From NCBI RefSeq assembly GCF_947501165.1, contig NZ_CANMUU010000001.1, forward strand, positions 1,426,001 through 1,490,000: 64,000 bases of DNA, written 5' to 3'. The notes beneath the pieces are model-generated. The model was not told the DNA's origin. It saw only the letters and a program-made list of their open reading frames with translations, and did not search any database. The translations under genes and the position numbers were made by a program. The DNA comes from an uncultured Allomuricauda sp. GTDB taxonomy: Bacteria > Bacteroidota > Bacteroidia > Flavobacteriales > Flavobacteriaceae. Positions 1 through 9,876 of the stretch are shown here, piece after piece. Positions within the stretch are counted from its first letter, which is position 1. Each line of letters begins with the position of its first letter.

Positions 1-808
1 TCAATGAGACAACCAGTTTCTCCTCCAAAATGTTATTGACCGCCATGGCAATTCCATTGTTCTTTGCTTCCGGGAGCATTTTTTCAATAGTGCTACCATT
101 TTCAAGGGTTGCCTTTAAGGTATAGGTCTGTTGTTGTTTGGGAAGTAATTCGAATCGACCCAAACCCGCCTCATTCGTAAAAACCTCAGTCAATTGATTG
201 TTTTCACTATCGAACACGCCTCCTTTTTGAATCCGTACTCCTCTTCCATTCCAATCAATAATGCGTAACCCTACCATGTTATCCGTATCGGCTATCAGAT
301 GACCTCCTTCGGGGAGTAGTTGTAGATCGTAACCTTCTTGCGATTCAGGTGAGTCTGTCTGGGCCGAAGGCTTAATTATGTTGATTTGTTTAACGAAAGG
401 AACATCTTCTTTAAAATTATTCATCCATTTGGTTCCTGCTTTAAGATAATAGGTGCCTGAATTCCATGTGGAATCTATTTTAAAGCTACCGTGGGCAACT
501 CCCTTTTCAAATAAAAAAAGGTCTTCGGTAATCTGGTCACCATTTGAATCATATAAACCGCAATAGAGGTTTTTTGTTGGATTTGAACGTTGATTACTTT
601 TTTTGTTGTAGGCATAGGCTGTCCACCAAATCTCATCTCCTTGAATGAAGGTGGTTTTATTCACATGTAAATGAACGGACTCTCTATAATGACGGAAATG
701 GGATTCGTATGTTTCTTTTAACTCGGTAGTTTCTGGTTCTTGTGCATCCAGGTTGATGTTGAAAAAAAATAGGAGGGATAGAAGAGAATAATAGCGAACC
801 GACTTCAT
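1..808 (-). CDS. Exported MG2-domain protein, 3' end cut by window
   Basis: An open frame runs from an ATG at 808 to the window edge, giving about 269 residues without a stop. It begins with a signal peptide (basic start, Leu/Phe-rich core, cleavage near residue 23 after DAQ). The following segment (VHLHVNKTTFIQGDEIWW, around residues 45-62) and the later SGTYYLKA pattern resemble the MG2 macroglobulin-like beta-sandwich of large exported Bacteroidota proteins that often continue into a TonB-plug-like domain. That continuation would lie outside the window, so the full architecture is inferred. It lies on the same strand as groEL but is separated from it by a strong terminator, so it probably has its own promoter in 809-887. 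Function is unknown; I am confident it is a real secreted protein and less sure of the family. Confidence 0.72.
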   Translation of the reverse strand, partial: MKSVRYYSLLSLLFFFNINLDAQEPETTELKETYESHFRHYRESVHLHVNKTTFIQGDEIWWTAYAYNKKSNQRSNPTKNLYCGLYDSNGDQITEDLFLFEKGVAHGSFKIDSTWNSGTYYLKAGTKWMNNFKEDVPFVKQINIIKPSAQTDSPESQEGYDLQLLPEGGHLIADTDNMVGLRIIDWNGRGVRIQKGGVFDSENNQLTEVFTNEAGLGRFELLPKQQQTYTLKATLENGSTIEKMLPEAKNNGIAMAVNNILEEKLVVSL

Positions 809-887
809 GTTGTTTTCTTTTGAAAATACGAAAAAGTGCTCGGACCAGTAGCCACTTTATCAAGTATTTAACAAGTATATACAACAA

Positions 888-914
888 AAAACCGCACTTT
901 TTAAGTGCGGTTTT
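888..914 (-). terminator. Rho-independent terminator of groESL
   Basis: A perfect 12-bp stem (AAAACCGCACTT / AAGTGCGGTTTT) with a 3-nt loop is followed on the minus strand by a T-rich tract. It lies just downstream of the groEL stop and before the next minus-strand gene. Confidence 0.88.
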
Positions 915-936
915 CTTTACTATATAAGAGTGTGTC

Positions 937-2577
<1,641 letters not shown>

Positions 2578-2594
2578 CTAGTTGATTTTTTTAG

Positions 2595-2873
2595 TTATAC
2601 AATTGCTAAAATGTCACTTTCGCGCATCATCAAGTAATCAACACCGTCCAATTTAAGCTCGGTACCAGCGTATTTACCATAAAGAACGGTATCGCCTACT
2701 TTAACAGTAATGGCCTCGTCTTTGGTTCCAGGGCCTACGGCTACCACTTTTCCTTTCTGAGGTTTTTCTTTTGCGGTATCAGGGATTATGATTCCAGAAG
2801 CAGTTTTGGTCTCGGCCGCAACGGGCTCGATAAGAACTCTGTCTGCTAATGGTTTGATGTTAACTTTAGCCAT
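2595..2873 (-). CDS. groES: Co-chaperonin GroES (Hsp10)
   Basis: 92 residues, typical for the single-ring heptameric lid of GroEL. The N-terminal segment [13 protein letters not shown], the mobile loop around residues 18-34 ([11 protein letters not shown]) and the [14 protein letters not shown] segment match the family. It is the first gene of the groES-groEL pair. The 5' leader is short if transcription starts from the sigma54-like element at 2919-2934 (predicted start near 2908). Confidence 0.98.
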   Translation of the reverse strand: MAKVNIKPLADRVLIEPVAAETKTASGIIIPDTAKEKPQKGKVVAVGPGTKDEAITVKVGDTVLYGKYAGTELKLDGVDYLMMRESDILAIV

Positions 2874-2918
2874 ATTCTTATTTTTTAAGGTATTTGTTTT
2901 AAAATTCTTGATTGGAAA

Positions 2919-2934
2919 GGCAGAAATTATGCCA
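2919..2934 (-). promoter_or_regulatory. Sigma54-like promoter upstream of groES
   Basis: Read on the minus strand the site is TGGCATAATTTCTGCC. It matches the sigma54 -24/-12 consensus TGGCAYRNNNNTTGCW at all fixed positions except one T and the last base, and has the obligatory 10-nt spacing between GG and GC. The GC lies about 48 nt upstream of the groES ATG. The same bases form a GGCA-N7-TGCC inverted repeat, so a repressor operator is an alternative reading. Confidence 0.45.
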
Positions 2935-2966
2935 TTACCAAAAAACTGACATTCTGATAAAATAAA

Positions 2967-2995
2967 AATGCCAGCTTGTCATTTAAGCTGGCATT
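2967..2995 (-). terminator. Rho-independent terminator of the miaB-secG operon
   Basis: An 11-bp perfect stem (AATGCCAGCTT / AAGCTGGCATT) with a 7-nt loop lies 25 bp past the secG stop and is followed on the minus strand by TTTTATTTTATC. It separates the secG operon from groESL. Confidence 0.85.
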
Positions 2996-3019
2996 CATCT
3001 AAAATTATGTCATTTATCT

Positions 3020-3388
3020 TTAGTTGATAGTATCTGCCGGATTGGTCTGTTCTGTAGCAGGCACCTGTTCCGGAACTTGCTCGGGTACCGTTTCGGGAAC
3101 AGTAGTTTCAACATCATTTCCATCCAAAACTTTGGACTGCGCTTGACCAAAACTCCCTTTTAAGGAAACATTCGACAACAAAATCAATACAATTAACAAA
3201 GTTGCCAAAGTCCATGTACTTTTATCTAAAAAATCGCCAGTTTTTTTGACGCCGCCCACAACTTGGTTTCCTCCACCGCCAAATGACGAAGATAACCCTC
3301 CGCCCTTTGGGTTCTGCACCATAACCACCAACATCAAAAGGAGGCAAACTATAATTATCAAAATCAAAAAGATGGTAAACGTACTCAT
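3020..3388 (-). CDS. secG: Preprotein translocase subunit SecG
   Basis: 122 residues. SecG is the small auxiliary subunit of the SecYEG channel in the inner membrane. Two hydrophobic helices are visible (about residues 4-24 and 57-77), flanking the conserved polar loop MVQNPKGGGLSSSFGGG, which is the SecG hallmark. The C-terminal tail after residue 90 is an unusual Pro/Glu/Val/Gln-rich stretch with a short VPEQ repeat, longer than in E. coli SecG. It is the last gene of a tight minus-strand operon (2-bp gap to the upstream gene) and is followed by a terminator. Confidence 0.95.
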   Translation of the reverse strand: MSTFTIFLILIIIVCLLLMLVVMVQNPKGGGLSSSFGGGGNQVVGGVKKTGDFLDKSTWTLATLLIVLILLSNVSLKGSFGQAQSKVLDGNDVETTVPETVPEQVPEQVPATEQTNPADTIN

Positions 3389-3390
3389 TG

Positions 3391-4278
3391 CTATTTCTTT
3401 TCTTTTTGCAGTTTCTTGACCGCTCGAATTTGGTCGGCAAAGAAACTACTTTTTTCTGGATATTTCAAACTCAATATCTTAAAGGCTTGTATGGCTTTTT
3501 TATATTTCTTTTGTTCAAGATAGACCTTGGCCAATGTTTCAGTCATTAACTCATTTTTGTCCATTCGGACGGAGTCTTTAATATCGACCTTTGCTTGGGG
3601 TTCTTCTTTTGGGACAATTTTTGGATTGTTTTCTATGAACTTGTCCAAAAGTTCAAACTTTCTTTTCTTGTCTATTTCGATGGGTTCAATGACATCAATT
3701 TCCTTGGTAATTTCTTCAGAGGTCAGTTGTAGCCATTCCACGAAAGAGTGTTTTTCACCTTTTGTAAAGGTCAAGGGTTTGCCCAAACCAAGTTGATTTT
3801 CAGCTTTCTGTATTTTGTCATTGTCCGTTTTAACGACTGAATCTGGTCCTCTCGATGCAAAAAGCTTTGGGTCCAAGATTTGTTCTGCATCTTCGATATT
3901 CTGGGGTAAGGGCTTCTCTTCAGATTCTACAATAAAAATTTCAGTATCTGGATTAGGTTGAATTTCTTCAGATACAATCTTTTTTTCTTCCAATTTTGGG
4001 GCCCTGCCCGATATGGAATCGGCAATAGTGTTTTGAATAAACTCGTTGGAAGTGATGTAGTCGAATAGTACATCTCTATCTGTGGTATGGGCAGCGGTCA
4101 CCTTAAGGGCATTATTGTACTTATAACTGTCCAGATTTTTCAACCCCTTTAGATGTAGTGCTCTAGCTGCCTGAAAATAGGGGTACTCAGCAATAATATC
4201 TTCCAGTTCCCGTGTTTGTTGGGGGGAAAGAATAGTATTCGATTTTCGAAGAATATGTAAAAAATCCGAAACGTTCAT
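3391..4278 (-). CDS. TPR-like protein of unknown function between LptE and SecG
   Basis: 295 residues, no signal peptide, so probably cytoplasmic. The N-terminal 90 residues are helical and contain a conserved-looking block (LEDIIAEYPYFQAARALHLKGLKNL). The middle is low complexity and acidic. The C-terminus has one clear tetratricopeptide-like pair (ETLAKVYLEQKKYKKAIQAF, then LSLKYPEKSSFFADQI). The gene sits 6 bp downstream of lptE and 2 bp upstream of secG, implying cotranscription with envelope-export genes. I do not recognise a named family. A scaffold role in envelope biogenesis is only an inference from the neighbours. Confidence 0.85.
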   Translation of the reverse strand: MNVSDFLHILRKSNTILSPQQTRELEDIIAEYPYFQAARALHLKGLKNLDSYKYNNALKVTAAHTTDRDVLFDYITSNEFIQNTIADSISGRAPKLEEKKIVSEEIQPNPDTEIFIVESEEKPLPQNIEDAEQILDPKLFASRGPDSVVKTDNDKIQKAENQLGLGKPLTFTKGEKHSFVEWLQLTSEEITKEIDVIEPIEIDKKRKFELLDKFIENNPKIVPKEEPQAKVDIKDSVRMDKNELMTETLAKVYLEQKKYKKAIQAFKILSLKYPEKSSFFADQIRAVKKLQKEKK

Positions 4279-4284
4279 ACAGGG

Positions 4285-4803
4285 CTACCAATTACCTAGT
4301 GAGGCATTAAAAATATCTTGGGTTAAGCGTTCAAAAATCTCCTCATGGGCCTGGGCTTGAACTGAAGTCAATGAAGCAGTCGCATCAAAATCAAAGAAAA
4401 AGGAAAATCGTTTTTCGAAATCTGAATCTTCCTTGGTTTTGTTAAAAAAACGAACATTTACGCTCATCGTCAAACGGTTTTGCGCGGTCAACTGGTCCGA
4501 AGTTGCTGTCATCGGAGTAACCCTATATTCCACTATTTCCCCTTCATAAAGCAGGTCTCCATTACTTCCCGTCAAGGAAAGACTGGTTAGGTTATTGATT
4601 TGGTCCTGAAGTGCCAAAGTAAAATCCCTGTCCAAACTGGGAACAATAATGGAACTTGGGCTTTGATCCGCATAATTCTGAAAGAAATTGACTTGGAAGC
4701 TTTCTGCCGTACCAATATCGGCACCTGAAAAATTATAGGCACCACATCCCATCAGATTCAACATTCCTAAGAACAATCCAACTATCATTATCTTTTTTCC
4801 CAT
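4285..4803 (-). CDS. lptE: LptE-family LPS-assembly lipoprotein
   Basis: 172 residues. LptE is the outer-membrane lipoprotein that plugs and assembles the LptD barrel for lipopolysaccharide insertion. The signal peptide ends in a lipobox LMGC (Cys about residue 20), followed by GAYNFSGADIG, typical of the Bacteroidota LptE domain. The remainder shows the LptE alternating beta pattern (LYEGEIVEYRVTPM, LTMSVNVRFFNK) and a final helix. The Cys is followed by neutral residues, consistent with an inner-leaflet, periplasm-facing lipoprotein. It lies 24 bp after the sigma54 activator in the same operon. Confidence 0.9.
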   Translation of the reverse strand: MGKKIMIVGLFLGMLNLMGCGAYNFSGADIGTAESFQVNFFQNYADQSPSSIIVPSLDRDFTLALQDQINNLTSLSLTGSNGDLLYEGEIVEYRVTPMTATSDQLTAQNRLTMSVNVRFFNKTKEDSDFEKRFSFFFDFDATASLTSVQAQAHEEIFERLTQDIFNASLGNW

Positions 4804-4827
4804 CAGCTCAATTTAATGATTTACTGG

Positions 4828-6105
4828 TTATAAATCGTATTGTTTTATTTTACGATAAAGCGTTCTTTCCGAGATTCCCAGCTCAGCTGCTGCAGCTTTT
4901 CGCTTGCCCCGGTTTCTTTCTAAGGACTTTTTGATAAGCTCAATTTCCTTTTCCTGTAAAGAAAGGGTTTCTTCTTCCTGAATCTCTTCAGCAAAATGAT
5001 AACGGTCTTCCGAAGGTCTTGAGATTTGAGTGCTGTGATTTTCCACAACGGGTTCTGGAAGGTGGAGAACCTCAGTAGGAAGCGTTTCCTCTCTTTCTAT
5101 TTGAGTTTCATCCTGATTCCCATAAATTTTTTGAATCAAGGTCTCGTTTTCTTCCTGTACTTTTTGGGTATCACTATTCTGAAGGAGCTCCAAGGTGAGT
5201 TTTTTTAAATCGTTCAAATCACCTTTCATATCAAAAAGTACCTTGTACAAAATCTCCCGCTCATTGCTAAAGTCACTTTCCTTTTTTTCTTGACCAATCA
5301 CTGCAGGTAGGTTAGTGCTATTGGCATTTGGCAAGTAACTACTTAAAGTAGCCGCAGAAACATTTCGGTTCTCTTCCAGAACAGAAACCTGTTCTGCAAT
5401 ATTTCGCAATTGCCTAATGTTGCCTGGCCATCTATACTTCAAAAGAAGGCCAATTGCACCTTCTTCCAAACGAATGGTGGGCATTTTGTATTTCTGTCCA
5501 AAATCAGAAGCGAATTTTCGGAACAACAAATGAATGTCTTCTTGCCTTTCACGCAGCGGAGGAATATTAATTTCAACCGTACTTAGCCTATAATATAGGT
5601 CCTCACGGAACTTTTCTTTTTTAATGGCCTCAAACATGTTCACATTTGTAGCAGCCACTATTCGTACATTGGTTTTCTGAACTTGAGAAGAACCTACTTT
5701 CAGGAATTCTCCATTTTCCAGCACGCGAAGAAGTCTAACTTGTGTTGTTAGTGGAAGTTCACCCACTTCATCCAAAAAAATGGTTCCACCATCTGCCACT
5801 TCAAAGTAGCCACTTCGGGTTTGGGTAGCTCCGGTAAAAGCTCCTTTTTCGTGACCGAACAATTCACTATCGATTGTACCTTCAGGAATGGCCCCACAGT
5901 TAACGGCTATGTACTTTGCATGCTTTCTATGGGATAAGGAATGTATGATTTTTGGAATAGCCTCTTTCCCAACACCACTTTCTCCAGTGACCAAAACGGA
6001 GATATCCGTTGGCGCTACCTGCATAGCTTTTTCAATGGCCCGATTCAGTTGCGTATCGTTTCCGATAAGCTCAAATCGTTGTTTTATGGATTGAATACCT
6101 TCCAT
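4828..6105 (-). CDS. Sigma54-dependent transcriptional activator (AAA+, Fis-type HTH)
   Basis: 425 residues. The central AAA+ domain (about 14-250) carries Walker A GESGVGKE (41-48), the sigma54-contacting loop GAFTGA (88-93), Walker B GTIFLDEVGE (107-116), and the arginine-finger region LYYRLSTVEI. After an acidic, low-complexity linker (about 270-380) there is a C-terminal Fis-type helix-turn-helix (KRKAAAAELGISERTLYRKI). There is no N-terminal receiver, PAS or GAF domain, so activity must be controlled by level, by a separate protein or through the linker. The gene is 3 bp after miaB and precedes lptE. A possible target is the sigma54-like groES promoter about 2 kb downstream. Confidence 0.95.
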   Translation of the reverse strand: MEGIQSIKQRFELIGNDTQLNRAIEKAMQVAPTDISVLVTGESGVGKEAIPKIIHSLSHRKHAKYIAVNCGAIPEGTIDSELFGHEKGAFTGATQTRSGYFEVADGGTIFLDEVGELPLTTQVRLLRVLENGEFLKVGSSQVQKTNVRIVAATNVNMFEAIKKEKFREDLYYRLSTVEINIPPLRERQEDIHLLFRKFASDFGQKYKMPTIRLEEGAIGLLLKYRWPGNIRQLRNIAEQVSVLEENRNVSAATLSSYLPNANSTNLPAVIGQEKKESDFSNEREILYKVLFDMKGDLNDLKKLTLELLQNSDTQKVQEENETLIQKIYGNQDETQIEREETLPTEVLHLPEPVVENHSTQISRPSEDRYHFAEEIQEEETLSLQEKEIELIKKSLERNRGKRKAAAAELGISERTLYRKIKQYDL

Positions 6106-6108
6106 GCC

Positions 6109-7575
6109 TTAGTTGTTCTTTGAATATTCAACAGCTTCGCCGATGAGTGTGGCGGAAGTACAATCATTGATTTTTACGTTGACAAAATCTCCTACTTGAT
6201 AGTTTTCTTTTGGAAATACCACAACGGTGTTCTGAGAGTTTCTTCCCATCCAATGGGCGTCTGACTTTTTAGATGGACCTTCAATAAGTACTTCTTCCAC
6301 TTTTCCTATATGCTGTTGGGTTCGGAACAGTCCATGCTTTTGTTGCAGATTGATGATTTCCTGTAATCTTCTTTTCTTGGTTTCCGCAGGGATATCATCT
6401 TCCAATTTTCGAGCGGCCAACGTTCCTGGTCGCTCGGAATATGCAAACATGAAGCCGAAATCATACTTTACATACTCCATCAAGCTTAAGGTGTCCTGAT
6501 GGTCTTCTTCGGTTTCAGTAGGGAATCCAGAAATCATATCTTGACTTATAGCGCATTCTGGATTGATTCTTCGGATATTATCTATCAACTCAAAGTATTC
6601 CTCACGGGTGTGCAGGCGATTCATGGCTTTCAGAATACGATTGCTCCCGCTTTGAACCGGCAAGTGAATGTAGTTGCAAATATTTTCATGTTTTGCCATG
6701 GTCTCAATGACATCCAAGGTCATATCTTGGGGGTTGGAGGTGGAAAAACGGATTCTCATTTTGGGTTGGGTAAGGGCAACCATATCCAAAAGTTTGGCAA
6801 AGTTTACGGAGATGGCTTTTTGCATGTCAGTAGCCTTATCAAAATCCTTTTTTAAACCGCCCCCGTACCACAAATAACTGTCTACATTCTGCCCTAAAAG
6901 CGTAATTTCCTTAAAACCTCTGTCCCAGAGGTCATTGACTTCTTCCAAAATGGATTGTGGGTCTCTACTACGTTCTCTTCCTCGGGTAAACGGTACCACA
7001 CAGAACGTACACATATTGTCACAGCCCCGGGTGATGGAGACAAATGCAGTGACTCCATTTGAGTTTAGTCGCACCGGGGCTACATCCCCATAGGTTTCAT
7101 CTTTGGATAAGATGACATTCACAGCATTTCTTCCCTCATCAATTTCCTGGATAAGATTAGGCAGGTCTTTGTAGGCATCCGGTCCTACAACCATATCCAC
7201 TATTTTTTCCTCTTCCAAGAATTTGCTCTTAAGGCGTTCGGCCATACAGCCCAATACCCCTACTTTCATTCCTGGATTTATCTTTTTTACGGCATTGAAC
7301 TTTTCTAACCGCTTACGCACAGTCGTTTCAGCTTTTTCACGAATAGAGCAGGTGTTAACCAGAACCAAATCGGCCTCTTCAAGTTGGGTTGTGGTGTTAA
7401 AACCCTCTTTCGCCAATATTGATGCTACTATCTCGCTGTCCGAAAAATTCATCTGACAGCCGTAACTCTCAATATAAAGCTTACGGGTGTTATTCTGAAT
7501 TTCTTCAAGTATCAATGTGTTTCCCTGCAGTTCTTCGTTGATTATTTTCTCTGGATGCTCTTTCTCGTTCATCAT
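6109..7575 (-). CDS. miaB: tRNA-2-methylthio-N6-dimethylallyladenosine synthase MiaB
   Basis: 488 residues. A radical-SAM methylthiotransferase that converts i6A37 to ms2i6A37 in tRNAs reading UNN codons. The N-terminal UPF0004 domain supplies three cluster cysteines (C40, C76, C110). The radical-SAM core has CxxxCxxC at C185, C189 and C192 ([10 protein letters not shown]). A C-terminal TRAM domain ends the protein ([13 protein letters not shown] through LIGEAVEY). The N-terminus is about 30 residues longer than in E. coli; the ATG pair at the start leaves a one-residue ambiguity. It is the first gene of the minus-strand operon ending at secG. Confidence 0.97.
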   Translation of the reverse strand: MMNEKEHPEKIINEELQGNTLILEEIQNNTRKLYIESYGCQMNFSDSEIVASILAKEGFNTTTQLEEADLVLVNTCSIREKAETTVRKRLEKFNAVKKINPGMKVGVLGCMAERLKSKFLEEEKIVDMVVGPDAYKDLPNLIQEIDEGRNAVNVILSKDETYGDVAPVRLNSNGVTAFVSITRGCDNMCTFCVVPFTRGRERSRDPQSILEEVNDLWDRGFKEITLLGQNVDSYLWYGGGLKKDFDKATDMQKAISVNFAKLLDMVALTQPKMRIRFSTSNPQDMTLDVIETMAKHENICNYIHLPVQSGSNRILKAMNRLHTREEYFELIDNIRRINPECAISQDMISGFPTETEEDHQDTLSLMEYVKYDFGFMFAYSERPGTLAARKLEDDIPAETKKRRLQEIINLQQKHGLFRTQQHIGKVEEVLIEGPSKKSDAHWMGRNSQNTVVVFPKENYQVGDFVNVKINDCTSATLIGEAVEYSKNN

Positions 7576-7699
7576 GCTTCAAATAGGAGGCAAAGATAAT
7601 GCATATTCTGTTTTAGTGACAATTTGGCAGTATTATTTAGCAGGTCTTTTAGGTTATTGGGATATTCTTAACTTACTTGGTACTAAAAACCAACCAAAA

Positions 7700-8434
7700 A
7701 TGAACTTTTCTCAAGTCACTAAAAAAATCGATTCAAGCAATTCACTGGATTTTGGAAGAATTTTTAATGCTTCGTTTGAACTCTTTAAAAAAGTATGGGT
7801 TCAGGGGTTCATTACGCTATTGTTGACTTTTGTGGTCATCATTCCATTTTATCTTGTAGCCTATATTCCTATGGTGGCTATAGGAATGACAGATCCTTAT
7901 TATTTTGAAAGTGAAGAATTACCAGCGTCAATGATTTTGTTCTTCATCTTTTACTATCCGGTCATGCTGATTGGAGTGACCATGTTCACCACTTGCTTGA
8001 CCGCTGCTTTTTTACGCATTTGTAAAATGGTGGATTCTGGGCAGAGTGGTAGAGATGATTACTTTTTTTACTTTAAAAAACCCTACTTGGGGAAAGCTTT
8101 TACATTGGCTTTGATTATTTCTGGTCTTTCCATTCTGGGCATGCTCGCCTGTGGTATTGGTATTGTTTACCTAGTTGTGCCTATGTCTCTAATTTCTGCT
8201 TTTTTTGCGTTTAATGAAGAACTTAGCCCAGGAGAGATTACCAAGGCATCGTTTGCGTTGGGAAATAAAAACTGGCTTGTCATTTTTGGGTTGATTTTGG
8301 TTGCGGGCCTAGTAGCTCAGTTGGGTGTACTGCTTTGTTTTATTGGGTTTTTGTTCACGGCTATGTTTACCCGCATACCTATTTATTTCATTTATAAAGA
8401 AAGCGTAGGATTTTCTTCTGAAACGGAATTTTAG
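7700..8434 (+). CDS. Multipass membrane protein of unknown function
   Basis: 244 residues with the start at ATG 7700 (MNFSQVTKKIDSSN). Earlier in-frame starts would overlap the 5' end of miaB on the other strand and add non-conserved-looking sequence. A short cytoplasmic N-terminus (SLDFGRIFNASFELFKKVW) leads into five or six hydrophobic helices between residues 30 and 235. The layout resembles the DUF975/glycerophosphodiester phosphodiesterase membrane-domain type of bacterial integral membrane proteins, but I see no catalytic motif. It is divergent from miaB with about 125 bp between start codons and is followed by the LVIVD lipoprotein. Confidence 0.85.
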   Translation: MNFSQVTKKIDSSNSLDFGRIFNASFELFKKVWVQGFITLLLTFVVIIPFYLVAYIPMVAIGMTDPYYFESEELPASMILFFIFYYPVMLIGVTMFTTCLTAAFLRICKMVDSGQSGRDDYFFYFKKPYLGKAFTLALIISGLSILGMLACGIGIVYLVVPMSLISAFFAFNEELSPGEITKASFALGNKNWLVIFGLILVAGLVAQLGVLLCFIGFLFTAMFTRIPIYFIYKESVGFSSETEF

Positions 8435-8506
8435 CATTTCTAAGCGCAACTTTGTTTAAGCTTTTTTATCTAAAGGGTGTTATTTGTCCAAAAAACTTAA
8501 ACACCA

Positions 8507-9757
8507 ATGAAAAAGCAACTCTTTTTTCTCTTACCCCTAATCGTCCTTTTTTTTATTTCCTGTGATGACTCAAATGACGATGACGGATATGCCGAATACT
8601 TGGTAGCTCGACCCTTGGTCATGAGCAAAGCCGATTTTGCCAACGGTGTGGATATTTTTCCCCCGGAGCCCATTGATGAGTCGGGAAAGGTATACGCCTA
8701 TCAGGATTATGTCTTTATCAACGATAAAAGCCGTGGGGTCCATGTGATTGACAATAGTAATCCTCAGCAACCTGTAAAAATCGCTTTTATTGAAATTCCA
8801 GCCAATGTTGATATTTCGGTTAAGGATAATTTTTTGTACGCTGATAGTCTCATGGACTTGGTTGTTCTTGATATCTCTGATATCTATAATATCCAGCAAG
8901 TAAATCGTTTAGAAAACGTGCTTCGTGAAGGGGTGTTCTTTCCCATTGGGGTAGATATTGTGGAATATGCAACCTACGATTATGAAACCGAAATACTCAT
9001 TGGTTGGGAGACCACTACGGAAAGAAGGTTAATATCTGAAGTGGAAAACCAAAATGAAATTTTTTTTAACGATGCAGCGGTTGCGGAAAGTTCAAATGGC
9101 GGGCAAACGGGACAAGGGGGTTCTTTGGCTCGCTTTAAGATTGTAGGGGAATATTTGTACGCTGTGGACAGCCACACCATTAATGTATTTGATATTTCAG
9201 ATTTAGAAAACCCACAAGATTTGGAAGATGTATATGCTGGATTTGACATAGAGACCATATTTAATAGGGGAGAACATTTGTTTTTAGGAAGTATGCGAGG
9301 GATGTACATTTATGATATTTCGTCCCCGGCAACACCCACTTTTGTTTCAGAGTTTCAGCATGGTACAGCATGCGATCCAGTTGTTGTAGATGGAGATTAC
9401 GCATATGTTACCTTGCGTGGAGGAAATGGTTGTGGAGCGATTGAAAGTGGTCTATTCATTGTTGATATTTCAGATATTGAAAAACCGGAATTGACCATTT
9501 CGTATCCCATGGAAGAGCCTTATGGCTTGGGGATTCGAGATGAAAAGCTTTTTATTTGTGATGGGTCTGCGGGCTTAAAGGTGTATGACAAAACAGATGT
9601 TGAAGGTCTTTCTCTGTTAAATCATTTTAAAGATATTGTTACGTTTGATGTTATTCCTTTGGAAAATCATTTAATTATGGTAGGCGACGAAATACTGTAT
9701 CAATATGAATATTTGGATGATAAAATCAGGCTTATAAGTCAAATCGGCCTTAATTAA
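8507..9757 (+). CDS. LVIVD-repeat beta-propeller lipoprotein
   Basis: 416 residues. The signal peptide ends in a lipobox FISC (Cys about residue 19), directly followed by a strongly acidic tether DDSNDDD, as in Bacteroidota lipoproteins exported to the cell surface. The body contains repeated blade-like motifs with the LVIVD pattern: VYAYQDYVFIND...GVHVIDNSNPQQP, LYADSLMDLVVLDISD, YLYAVDSHTINVFDISD, YAYVTLRGG...LFIVDISD and KLFICDGSAGLKVYD. This is consistent with a beta-propeller of unknown ligand. It is monocistronic or cotranscribed with the preceding membrane protein (72-bp gap) and ends at a terminator. Confidence 0.9.
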   Translation: MKKQLFFLLPLIVLFFISCDDSNDDDGYAEYLVARPLVMSKADFANGVDIFPPEPIDESGKVYAYQDYVFINDKSRGVHVIDNSNPQQPVKIAFIEIPANVDISVKDNFLYADSLMDLVVLDISDIYNIQQVNRLENVLREGVFFPIGVDIVEYATYDYETEILIGWETTTERRLISEVENQNEIFFNDAAVAESSNGGQTGQGGSLARFKIVGEYLYAVDSHTINVFDISDLENPQDLEDVYAGFDIETIFNRGEHLFLGSMRGMYIYDISSPATPTFVSEFQHGTACDPVVVDGDYAYVTLRGGNGCGAIESGLFIVDISDIEKPELTISYPMEEPYGLGIRDEKLFICDGSAGLKVYDKTDVEGLSLLNHFKDIVTFDVIPLENHLIMVGDEILYQYEYLDDKIRLISQIGLN

Positions 9758-9778
9758 GGTCGTGTAATTTCCCAGTTG

Positions 9779-9808
9779 AATATCCCGTTTTTTGCGGGAT
9801 ATTTTTTT
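9779..9808 (+). terminator. Rho-independent terminator after LVIVD lipoprotein gene
   Basis: Stem AATATCCCG / CGGGATATT (9 bp) with a 7-nt loop, followed by a T run, 22 bp past the stop codon. It isolates topA transcription from the upstream gene. Confidence 0.87.
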
Positions 9809-9876
9809 GTCCCATATTTTGTTTAAAATCCAGAATCGAAATTTTGATATATTTTTGTTAGCTTAAAAAGCATTGC

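Noticed and set aside
2874..3019. CIRCE-type operator upstream of groES
   Set aside because: No TTAGCACTC-N9-GAGTGCTAA repeat is present; only the shorter GGCA-N7-TGCC palindrome was found.
8507..9757. T9SS C-terminal sorting domains on the secreted proteins in this window
   Set aside because: None of the exported proteins, including the LVIVD, LRR and subtilase proteins, ends in a recognisable type A or B sorting domain, so they are not assigned to T9SS export.
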